From contig QMPG01000248.1 of NCBI GenBank assembly GCA_003648455.1, positions 1-5,300 of the forward strand: a stretch of 5,300 nt of DNA, given 5' to 3'. A program made the translations under genes and the position numbers. Below, piece by piece: positions 1 to 5,300 of the stretch (positions within the stretch are counted from its first letter, which is position 1; the number at the start of each line of letters is the position of its first letter). The notes beneath the pieces are model-generated. The model had not been told where the DNA came from. It did no database searches and saw nothing but the letters and a program-made list of their open reading frames with translations. Origin of the DNA: Bacteroidota bacterium. Its GTDB lineage: Bacteria; Bacteroidota; Bacteroidia; Bacteroidales; B39-G9.

Positions 1-15
1 AAATAAAATTAAAAG

Positions 16-330
16 ATGAAAAACTTATTAAAAAAAAGTATTCTTACGGGAATAGGAATTGGTTTAATGACCAAAGACAAAGTTGAAGAATTTGCAAAAA
101 AAACTGCCGAAGAAACAAAAATGACGGAGGAAGAAGCGCGTAAATTCGCAGATGAACTGTTAAAACAATCAGAAAGCTCAAAGCAAAAAATTGAAGAAAT
201 GATTGATGATCAGGTAAAAAAGAGTATTGACAAATTAGGGGTAGCAACCCATGACGACATGAAAAAAATCCAAATTCAATTGGATAAACTTCAAAGTTCG
301 TTCAATAAAAAGACCGGTACAACCAAATGA
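16..330 (+). CDS. Phasin-like small helical protein (PhaF/PhaI-type, COG3937-like)
   Basis: This is a 104-residue, highly charged and almost wholly helical protein. A short hydrophobic, glycine-rich stretch (residues 8-18, [11 protein letters not shown]) is followed by a Lys/Glu-rich amphipathic region (20-72). The C-terminal part has a conserved-looking [19 protein letters not shown] segment (74-92), which resembles the 'l-x-x-x-tr-x-D(v/m)-x-x-L' segment of phasin/PHA-synthesis-regulator proteins. There are no cysteines and no convincing signal peptide. Known phasins coat polyhydroxyalkanoate granules, but many family members occur in bacteria without PHA, so a granule role is not shown here. 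The gene ends in a 4-base ATGA overlap with the UbiB-family gene, which points to translational coupling. The start at 16 follows an A/T-rich leader without a Shine-Dalgarno sequence; the promoter would lie before the window. The family call is moderate and the function is inferred. Confidence 0.72.
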   Translation: MKNLLKKSILTGIGIGLMTKDKVEEFAKKTAEETKMTEEEARKFADELLKQSESSKQKIEEMIDDQVKKSIDKLGVATHDDMKKIQIQLDKLQSSFNKKTGTTK

Positions 331-2018
331 TTCGTAAAATCGGAATGGTTGGCAAGACCTATCGGCATGTTAATCGTTATCTTGAGATCATCAAAGTCCT
401 TACAAAGTATGGGTTTGAGGATGTAGTTTCTAAATCCCATTTGGACAGTGTTATTGATTTTGGCCGAAAAATTGTTTTCAGTAAAACAGATGTAGCTATC
501 GCCTCTCTGTCGCGTTGGGAGCGTATGCGGTTGGTTTTAGAAGAACTCGGTCCCGCGTTTATCAAATTTGGTCAGATAATGAGTACCCGGCCTGATTTGA
601 TTCCGCTTGAATTAATACCTGAATTGAAAAAATTACAGGATAACGTCCCCCCTTTTTCAGAGGATAAAGCGGCATCGCTTATTGAAGCGGAATTGGGAAG
701 CCCTATTTCGGAAATATTTGATAAATTTTCCTCTACACCTGTTGCCTCTGCTTCCATAGCTCAGGTTCACCGGGCGGTTCTTATTGAAGGCGAAGAGGTT
801 GCTGTTAAAGTTCAGCGTCCTGGAATTGAACGACTTATCGAAACTGATTTGGAGATTATGTTTCATCTCGCCACCATGATGGAGAAGCATGTTGAGGGTA
901 TGAAATCTTTCAATATCATTAAAATTGTAGAAGAGTTTGACAGGTCGATTCATCAGGAATTAAACTTTTCTATTGAAGCTTCCAATCTGAAACGGTTTGG
1001 CAATAATTTTCAGCAAGACCTCGATATTTATGTGCCCAAATTCTACAGGAATTACAGTACAAAAAAGGTGCTGACGATGGAGTTTATCGATGGAATAAAA
1101 ATTTCGGACATTGAAAGTCTCGAAACAAATTCCCTTGACCGGAAAATTATTGCTAAAAGAGGGGGAGACCTGATACTAAAACAAATATTTGAGTTTGGTT
1201 TTTTCCATGCCGACCCTCATCCGGGAAATATTTTGGTTTTGCCTGAAAACGTAATTTGTTTTCTCGATTTTGGGATGATGGGAACATTAACCCGGACGAC
1301 AAGAGAGTTAATTACATCAATAGCTGCCGGGGCAATTAATAAGGATACCGACAGAATTATCAGGAGTATACTTAGGCTGTGTGAAGCAAGCGGTGAAATA
1401 AAAAAACAAAAACTGGAGTTAAATATTACAGAAATTATCGACAGATATTTTCAAAAATCGTTGGAACAGATGGATATGTCCAACCTCATCAACGATATAA
1501 TTAAATTTTTCCCTGAAAACAACTTAATAATACCTTCTGACCTGTATTTATTAGGGAGGTCTTTGCTCCTGTTGCAAGCCGATGGAGAAATGCTCGATCC
1601 CGATTATGATGTAGCAAAGCATGTAGAACCCTATTTAAAAAAGATGATCCGGGAGCGTCTTCACATTCGTAAAATTGCAAAAGACTTTTTTGTTTCCTCT
1701 GAAGAATTATTGCAACTAACCAGGGAGCTGCCTTTTGAGATTCGTGAAATAATTGAAAAGGTAAAAAACGGCAAAATAAAAATGGATATTGAGCATAAAG
1801 GACTTGACCCTATGCTCCGGTCTCATGAACAAATTAGCAATCGAATTATTATTGCTATTGTTTTAGCCTCTATAACCATTGGTTCCTCCTTAATTGTGCA
1901 TGCTAAAATTCCTCCATTGTGGCATGATATCCCTGTTATTGGGCTTACCGGATTCATCGCTGCAACTGTTCTGGGATTTTGGCTTCTCATTTCTATTTTT
2001 CGTAATGGGAAAATGTAA
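327..2018 (+). CDS. UbiB/AarF/ABC1-family atypical kinase-like protein
   Basis: At 563 residues this matches the family's usual length (E. coli UbiB is about 546). Family landmarks appear in order. The KxGQ motif is KFGQ (80-83) within [20 protein letters not shown]. The alanine-type nucleotide loop is ASASIAQVH (140-148), and VAVK gives the candidate ATP-binding Lys161. The ExD-region motif reads ELN (211-213), so its second acid is Asn. EFIDG follows at 252-256, then the catalytic HADPHPGN loop (294-301) with Asp296 and Asn301, and the metal-binding LDFG (313-316) with Asp314. Two C-terminal membrane helices (about 506-524 and 535-557) match the membrane anchor of UbiB/COQ8. Family members act as membrane-associated ATPases or kinases that support isoprenoid-lipid and quinone metabolism. 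Bacteroidota usually make menaquinone rather than ubiquinone, so a ubiquinone role should not be assumed. The start overlaps the phasin-like gene by 4 bases. The family is certain; the substrate is unknown. Confidence 0.95.
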   Translation: MIRKIGMVGKTYRHVNRYLEIIKVLTKYGFEDVVSKSHLDSVIDFGRKIVFSKTDVAIASLSRWERMRLVLEELGPAFIKFGQIMSTRPDLIPLELIPELKKLQDNVPPFSEDKAASLIEAELGSPISEIFDKFSSTPVASASIAQVHRAVLIEGEEVAVKVQRPGIERLIETDLEIMFHLATMMEKHVEGMKSFNIIKIVEEFDRSIHQELNFSIEASNLKRFGNNFQQDLDIYVPKFYRNYSTKKVLTMEFIDGIKISDIESLETNSLDRKIIAKRGGDLILKQIFEFGFFHADPHPGNILVLPENVICFLDFGMMGTLTRTTRELITSIAAGAINKDTDRIIRSILRLCEASGEIKKQKLELNITEIIDRYFQKSLEQMDMSNLINDIIKFFPENNLIIPSDLYLLGRSLLLLQADGEMLDPDYDVAKHVEPYLKKMIRERLHIRKIAKDFFVSSEELLQLTRELPFEIREIIEKVKNGKIKMDIEHKGLDPMLRSHEQISNRIIIAIVLASITIGSSLIVHAKIPPLWHDIPVIGLTGFIAATVLGFWLLISIFRNGKM

Positions 2019-2061
2019 GATAATTTTAACTGTCTGGTAATAAATATTAAAACTACAGATT

Positions 2062-2820
2062 ATGACAACAGTAACATCAACCGAATTTTTCGAAATATCC
2101 AGAAAAGATGCCATTTCGATTGTCAGGATTAAAAAAAACGTTTTCGATTTTATCTCTGATATTGAATTAAGTAGTGAATTAATTGGTTTTATTAAAAACA
2201 TCGCCGGTGATACTGAAATCAAGGCACTTGTATTCTATAACGAGCCTGATTGCGTTAACGAAATTAACTATGATAAATTCTTAAAACGTATCATGTCACA
2301 AACAGAGGAAGCACACCAATTATTACCACCGAAATTTAATCGAAAAGATATTAGGTTTCGAGAAATACATATACTTAATCGCTTTATAAAACAAATAGTA
2401 AACTTAAATAAAATTGTTGTTTCAGGCATTCAAGGTTCTGTTGTAACGCCCTTTGTCGGATTGGCTTTATCGGCTGATTTAATCTTTGCCGATAGAGAAG
2501 CCAGATTAATAATGGCACATAATAAATACGGACTGCATCCAAGCGGTGCACTTCCTTTTTTCCTTTCCAATTCACTACATCATGCAATCGCTATGGAATT
2601 TCAATTGAAAGGTTCTTTTACAGCCGAGGAAGCTTATGAAATTGGGTTGATCAACAAAGTTTTATCCGGATATGATTTTTTAGATCATTTAATTGAGGAA
2701 GTTGAAAAGTTTGCCTACTTTAAATATAATACCATTCAACGGACAAAACGTCTGACAAATTTTTCAAGAAAATCTCTTGATGATTATTTTGATTATGAAG
2801 CTAAAATACTTAATCTGTAA
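2062..2820 (+). CDS. Divergent enoyl-CoA hydratase/isomerase (crotonase-fold) protein
   Basis: This 252-residue protein has the length and layout of the crotonase superfamily. An N-terminal beta-rich part (to about 60) is followed by a charged helical stretch (65-115). The core is VVSGIQGSVV...LALSADLIFADREARL (119-149), matching the usual 'vnGyalGGG-elalacDlriA-e-A-f' region, then KYGLHPSGALPFFL (155-168), a helix, and GSFTAEEAYEIGLINKVL (184-201). Several canonical active-site features are absent. The FxAGxD oxyanion element reads VFYNEPD (57-63), and the GGG loop aligns with Thr129-Pro-Phe131. The positions of the two catalytic glutamates of rat-type enoyl-CoA hydratase align by eye with Gly133 and His153. 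It is therefore unlikely to be an ordinary hydratase; a different reaction or a non-catalytic CoA/lipid-binding role is possible. It lies 43 bases after the UbiB-family gene with no visible promoter or terminator between, so co-transcription is plausible. The fold is fairly sure; the function is unknown. Confidence 0.8.
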   Translation: MTTVTSTEFFEISRKDAISIVRIKKNVFDFISDIELSSELIGFIKNIAGDTEIKALVFYNEPDCVNEINYDKFLKRIMSQTEEAHQLLPPKFNRKDIRFREIHILNRFIKQIVNLNKIVVSGIQGSVVTPFVGLALSADLIFADREARLIMAHNKYGLHPSGALPFFLSNSLHHAIAMEFQLKGSFTAEEAYEIGLINKVLSGYDFLDHLIEEVEKFAYFKYNTIQRTKRLTNFSRKSLDDYFDYEAKILNL

Positions 2821-2907
2821 AATCTTCTGCATAATCCAATTATTGTATACATGAATATTACGCGTATTAAATATATTTATAAGCTGTTTGATAGAATCAC
2901 AGAAAAA

Positions 2908-2944
2908 TTAAAAAATATTAAAAAAATGATTTTAAAAAATATTA
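2908..2944 (+). repeat. 13-base direct repeat within a phased A-tract region
   Basis: TTAAAAAATATTA occurs exactly at 2908-2920 and again at 2932-2944, 24 bases apart. Runs of five to seven A residues at 2903-2907, 2910-2915, 2920-2926 and 2934-2939 have centres averaging about 10.5 bases apart, close to one helical turn. Such DNA is often intrinsically bent and could act as an UP-like element for the promoter just downstream. The second copy runs into the inverted repeat at 2942. In DNA this AT-rich, a repeat of such low complexity could also arise by chance. Confidence 0.4.
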
Positions 2945-2962
2945 GTTGCATATATCAACTAA
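2942..2962. promoter_or_regulatory. Probable MarR-family operator O1 (perfect inverted repeat)
   Basis: The site is a perfect inverted repeat, TTAGTTG - 7 bases (CATATAT) - CAACTAA. Its size and TTG...CAA core are typical of MarR-family operators, which bind a dimeric winged helix. It starts 58 bases before the MarR-family start codon. It covers the likely -33 element (GTTG, 2945-2948) and ends 7 bases before the -7 box, so bound protein should block RNA polymerase. A related site (TAGTTG - 7 bases - CAA) precedes the TolC-family gene. Autorepression by the adjacent MarR protein is inferred from these positions. Confidence 0.75.
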
Positions 2963-2977
2963 AATATATTACATTTG
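2945..2977 (+). promoter_or_regulatory. Bacteroidota-type promoter of the MarR-family gene
   Basis: TACATTTG at 2970-2977 matches the Bacteroidota -7 consensus TAnnTTTG at every fixed position. GTTG at 2945-2948 supplies a TTG-type -33 element with a 21-base spacer, near the long end of the range seen in this phylum. Transcription would begin at about 2983-2986, giving a very short leader of about 15 bases before the ATG at 3000. The inverted repeat O1 overlaps the -33 element, consistent with negative autoregulation. Confidence 0.7.
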
Positions 2978-2999
2978 TCCCCGAATAAAAATTTAGACT

Positions 3000-3440
3000 A
3001 TGGAACAAGATAATTTACCATTAGGAATGGTTGTCGGACAAATGATACATGAGATGATCAGAGTGCTGAAAAAACGTGATATTGAGCAAGCTGAGGTTAT
3101 CCTGTCTATTGAGCAGCACGCTGTTTTACATATACTAAACGAGAGAGATTCAGATGTTATTTTGAAAGAAATGGCTGATGCAATGGGCAAGGATAAGTCA
3201 GCCATACTGCGAATAATTGATGTTCTTGAAGAAAAAGAACTGGTAAGAAGGGCTGTTGACCCAAAAGACCGCAGAAAAAAATATTTAATGGTCACAAAAA
3301 AAGGCAGGCAAGTTATTGAAAAGTTTCTTGAAATTGAAGCAAAATTAAGAACAGAACTTAAAGAAGACCTTACCAAAGAAGACATGAAAACTTTTTATAA
3401 AGTAGTTGGGCATATAAAAGCCAAAGCAGAACAAATGTAG
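3000..3440 (+). CDS. MarR-family winged-helix transcriptional regulator
   Basis: The 146-residue length is typical of the family. An N-terminal dimerisation helix (about 6-29) leads to SIEQHAVLHILNER (36-49). The helix-turn-helix spans ILKEMADAMGKDKSAILRII (54-73), with recognition helix about 64-75. VLEEKELVRRAVDPKDRRK (75-93) leads into the wing, with the conserved D-x-x-DRR pattern (Asp87, Asp90-Arg92) and YLMVTKKG (95-102). A C-terminal helical pair (103-146) completes the dimer interface. There is no cysteine, so thiol-based redox sensing of the OhrR kind is excluded; ligand-induced release is the more likely mode. It lies just upstream of, and in the same direction as, a TolC-family channel gene and an efflux adaptor gene. 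Similar operator-like sites precede both this gene and the channel gene. It probably represses itself and the efflux genes. The family is certain; the ligand is unknown. Confidence 0.94.
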   Translation: MEQDNLPLGMVVGQMIHEMIRVLKKRDIEQAEVILSIEQHAVLHILNERDSDVILKEMADAMGKDKSAILRIIDVLEEKELVRRAVDPKDRRKKYLMVTKKGRQVIEKFLEIEAKLRTELKEDLTKEDMKTFYKVVGHIKAKAEQM

Positions 3441-3453
3441 TTTTTTTAAAATA

Positions 3454-3474
3454 ATAGTTGACAATGTCAATGTT
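3454..3474. promoter_or_regulatory. Probable second MarR-family operator O2
   Basis: The site reads ATAGTTG - 7 bases (ACAATGT) - CAATGTT. It keeps the O1 layout: the TAGTTG half-site is exact, the spacer is 7 bases, and the opposite half keeps CAA. A nested perfect inverted repeat TTGAC-AAT-GTCAA (3458-3470) sits at its centre. It starts 14 bases after the MarR-family stop codon and ends 45 bases before the TolC-family start. The likely reading is a second, weaker binding site that lets the MarR protein control the efflux genes directly. Confidence 0.6.
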
Positions 3475-3476
3475 TG
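3469..3476 (+). promoter_or_regulatory. Possible -7 box for the TolC-family gene
   Basis: AATGTTTG differs from the Bacteroidota consensus TAnnTTTG only at its first fixed base (A for T). It lies about 44 bases upstream of the TolC-family ATG and overlaps the right half of operator O2, where a repressor would block it. No good -33 TTG lies at the usual distance; only the T-run at 3441-3447 is near. The channel gene may instead be transcribed by read-through from the MarR promoter, since no hairpin terminator is visible between them. Confidence 0.35.
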
Positions 3477-3519
3477 TTAATTACACCTTATTATGCATTA
3501 ATTAATTGTTTAAATAAAA

Positions 3520-4818
3520 ATGAAGATGAGAATATTTTTTATTAGTGTGCTTTTTTTAAGCGTTTTATCGCTAAAAGCACAAGAGCCAATGAAACTGTCG
3601 TTAGATAGTGCCGTAAATTATGCAGTAACGCATAATAAAATCTTGAAAAATTCAAGATATGCTATTGACAAGTCAAGCCAGAAAATAAAAGAGACAATTT
3701 CGCAAGGATTGCCTCAAATTAGTGCATCTGTAGATTATACAAATTTTCTTGGAGCAGAAGCATCTTTGCAAATGGGTCCTCCTTCAGCACCTCCGATTTC
3801 TATTGAATTTAATCCTACAAGCAACTTTAAAGCAAGTGCAAGTCAGTTAATTTTTAACGGAAACTATATTGTAGGTATTCAACTCTCTAAACTTGCAAAA
3901 AGAATCACTGAAAAAAGTTATCAAAAAGACGAACTCGATGTAAAAGAGCAAACTTATCAGGCTTATTACATGATTTTAGCCATGCAAAGAATTTTAGACA
4001 AGCTGAAAGAAAATTATAAAAATGCTCAATCAATTTATGAGAATACAAACAATCTTGCCAAAGTAGGAATAATAGAGGAAACCGATGCTAAAAAACTTTC
4101 TGTTATGGTATCATCTGTTAGTAATGCGGTGAAATCAACAGAAAGGCAGGTTGAATTAGGATATAATTTGTTGCGGTTTCAATTAGGTTTATCATCTGAA
4201 CAAGAAATCCAATTGACTACCTCATTAGAAGATATTGCAACAAAATATTATATTCTTAACAACCCAGCTGACTCATTTAACATACAAAATAACATTGATT
4301 ACCAATTGGTATCCATGCAAGGCGATATTGCAAAAAAATCAATTAATATGGCAAAAGCGAGCTATTTACCTACTTTGGTGGCTATTTATTCTTATACTAA
4401 AAAAATTAAGAAGCCTAATTTTGATATGTCGCCTAAACATGTATTAGGACTTCAACTGGACATTCCAATTTTTGCCGGTGGATTACGAAAATCTCAATTA
4501 AGTCAGGCTAAAATTGATTTTGATATTAGCGAAAACACCAAAAATTTATTAACAGACCAATTAACTCTACAAGAAAAACAGTTAAGATACAACTACAATA
4601 ATCTTTTAGAACAGTATATTTCGCAAAAAGATAATGTTGAAATAGCAAAAGAAGTTCTTGATCAAATGAATTTAAAATTTAAACAGGGAATTGTTTCAAG
4701 TCTCGATGTTACCAGTGCAAACAACGATTACCTGACTGCTGAAACAGAATTAACGGGAACAATACTTAAACTGTTAAATGCTGAATTAGCATTAAGAAAA
4801 TTAAATAATAAACTTTAA
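3520..4818 (+). CDS. TolC-family outer-membrane efflux channel protein
   Basis: This 432-residue protein has a Sec signal peptide: a basic start (MKMR), a hydrophobic core (5-18) and probable cleavage in LKA|QEP after residue 20. The mature part shows the two OEP repeats of the TolC family. Repeat one runs from LSLDSAVNYAVTHNK (26-40) through LPQISASVDY (64-73), QLIFNG (109-114), long periplasmic helices (130-220) and GIIEETDAKKL (183-193). Repeat two runs from NIDYQLVSMQGDIAKKS (258-274) through YLPTLVAIYSY (282-292), LQLDIPIFAGG (311-321) and KFKQGIVSSLDVTSANNDYL (386-405). A proline-rich stretch (GPPSAPPIS, 86-94) lies between the first two predicted barrel strands, so probably in an outer loop. 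Trimers of this family form the channel of tripartite pumps. The adaptor gene starts 14 bases later, indicating an operon. A second ATG at 3526 would shorten the protein by two residues. Substrate unknown. Confidence 0.93.
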   Translation: MKMRIFFISVLFLSVLSLKAQEPMKLSLDSAVNYAVTHNKILKNSRYAIDKSSQKIKETISQGLPQISASVDYTNFLGAEASLQMGPPSAPPISIEFNPTSNFKASASQLIFNGNYIVGIQLSKLAKRITEKSYQKDELDVKEQTYQAYYMILAMQRILDKLKENYKNAQSIYENTNNLAKVGIIEETDAKKLSVMVSSVSNAVKSTERQVELGYNLLRFQLGLSSEQEIQLTTSLEDIATKYYILNNPADSFNIQNNIDYQLVSMQGDIAKKSINMAKASYLPTLVAIYSYTKKIKKPNFDMSPKHVLGLQLDIPIFAGGLRKSQLSQAKIDFDISENTKNLLTDQLTLQEKQLRYNYNNLLEQYISQKDNVEIAKEVLDQMNLKFKQGIVSSLDVTSANNDYLTAETELTGTILKLLNAELALRKLNNKL

Positions 4819-4832
4819 AAAATCAAAATATA

Positions 4833-5300
4833 ATGAAAACAATAAAATTAATTAATTTATTAGTTGCAATAGGTTTTATAGCATTTGCAACATCCTGTAA
4901 TTCGGGTAAAGAGAACAAGGAACAAACAAAGCAAATTCAAGCTGTTCCCGTAAAAACAATGACTGCAAAAAGTGAAATTATTAATAAAACCATTAGCTAT
5001 ACTGCAACCTTAATTCCATACGAAGAAATATATCTGGCACCGGCAGCACCCGGCAAAATTGAAAAAATTTATGTCGAAATTGGCGACCGTGTTTCCAAAG
5101 GGCAAATTATAGCAACAATGGATCGTACAAATTTAGAATCAGCACGCATTAATATTGCAAACTTGAAAACTAATTTTGAACGATTAGAAGAACTTAAAAA
5201 GACAAATACGGTTGCCCAACAGCAATACGATGAAGTAAAAACTGCTTATGAGGCAGCAAAAGTAAGTTATCAGTTTCTTTTAGATAATACAGAATTAAAG
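4833..5300 (+). CDS. HlyD/AcrA-type efflux periplasmic adaptor lipoprotein (partial, 5' part)
   Basis: The reading frame starts at ATG 4833 and is open for 156 codons to the window edge, so the C-terminal part is missing. The N-terminus (MKTIKLINLLVAIGFIAFATSC) is a lipoprotein signal with Cys22 as the probable lipid-modified residue, followed by a Ser/Lys/Glu-rich linker (23-37). VPVKTMTAKSEIINKTISYTATL (38-60) is the usual first adaptor strand region. APAAPGKIEKIYVEIGDRVSKGQIIATMD (69-97) is the first half of the barrel-sandwich (lipoyl-like) domain, with the typical G-x-I...V..GD.V.KGQ.IA pattern. Residues about 98-155 form the start of the coiled-coil hairpin, including NTVAQQQYDEVKTAYEAAK. 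Adaptors of this family join an inner-membrane pump to a TolC-type channel. The 14-base gap from the channel gene indicates one operon. The pump type (RND or ABC) cannot be told from this part. Confidence 0.9.
   Translation, partial: MKTIKLINLLVAIGFIAFATSCNSGKENKEQTKQIQAVPVKTMTAKSEIINKTISYTATLIPYEEIYLAPAAPGKIEKIYVEIGDRVSKGQIIATMDRTNLESARINIANLKTNFERLEELKKTNTVAQQQYDEVKTAYEAAKVSYQFLLDNTELK

Noticed and set aside
657..953. 98-residue open frame on the - strand inside the UbiB-family gene.
   Set aside because: It lies wholly within conserved kinase motifs on the + strand and looks like a composition artefact.
1890..2222. 110-residue open frame on the - strand across the UbiB/crotonase gap.
   Set aside because: It overlaps the coding ends of two clear + strand genes, shows no family features and has no promoter-like sequence.
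2844..2866. Short palindromes TGTATACA (2844-2851) and TACGCGTA (2859-2866) after the crotonase gene, considered as a terminator.
   Set aside because: They are 8-base palindromes without a loop or a following T-run, so they cannot form a stable terminator hairpin.
2993..3385. 130-residue open frame on the - strand opposite the MarR gene.
   Set aside because: It is a Ser/Phe/Ile-rich shadow of a well-supported regulator on the + strand, with no recognisable domain.
3441..3447. Run of seven T after the MarR stop codon, considered as an intrinsic terminator.
   Set aside because: No GC-containing stem-loop precedes it, so read-through into the efflux genes is more likely.
3458..3463. TTGACA, identical to the sigma-70 -35 consensus of Proteobacteria.
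   Set aside because: No TATAAT-like box lies 16-18 bases downstream, and Bacteroidota promoters use a different consensus; it is better explained as part of operator O2.
4860..4868. TTAGTTGCA, identical to the left half of operator O1, inside the adaptor gene.
   Set aside because: The opposite half-site (CAACTAA) is missing at the required spacing, and the bases simply encode Leu-Val-Ala in the signal peptide.

Overview
The window looks like chromosomal DNA from a member of the Bacteroidota, probably a Bacteroidales- or Flavobacteria-like lineage. The DNA is AT-rich, and no start codon has a Shine-Dalgarno sequence; the starts sit behind A/T-rich leaders instead. The one clear promoter has the Bacteroidota -7 box TAnnTTTG. 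The outer-membrane protein has a signal peptide ending in A|Q, which is common in this phylum. All six genes lie on the + strand. No RNA genes, mobile elements or CRISPR arrays are visible.

Region 1 (16-2820) is a probable lipid- or membrane-related cluster. It starts with a small phasin-like helical protein, which overlaps by 4 bases (ATGA) a full-length UbiB/AarF/ABC1-family atypical kinase with two C-terminal membrane helices. After a 43-base gap comes a divergent crotonase-fold (enoyl-CoA hydratase-like) protein that has lost both canonical catalytic glutamates and the GGG oxyanion loop. What joins these three is not known from the sequence. No PHA synthase or quinone-pathway gene is in view.

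Region 2 (2821-2999) is a very AT-rich intergenic stretch. It holds A-tracts, a 13-base direct repeat, a perfect inverted repeat (7-base arms, 7-base spacer) and a Bacteroidota-type promoter just ahead of a MarR-family gene.

Region 3 (3000-5300) is a regulated efflux locus: a MarR-family repressor, a TolC-family outer-membrane channel, and the first 156 codons of an HlyD/AcrA-type periplasmic adaptor lipoprotein that runs off the window. The inner-membrane pump is presumably downstream. A second site of the same form as the first inverted repeat (TAGTTG, 7-base spacer, CAA) lies between the MarR gene and the channel gene. This suggests that the MarR protein represses both its own promoter and the efflux genes. 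I see no clearly novel system here; the paired operators, the degenerate crotonase and the phasin-like/UbiB pair are the points most worth checking.
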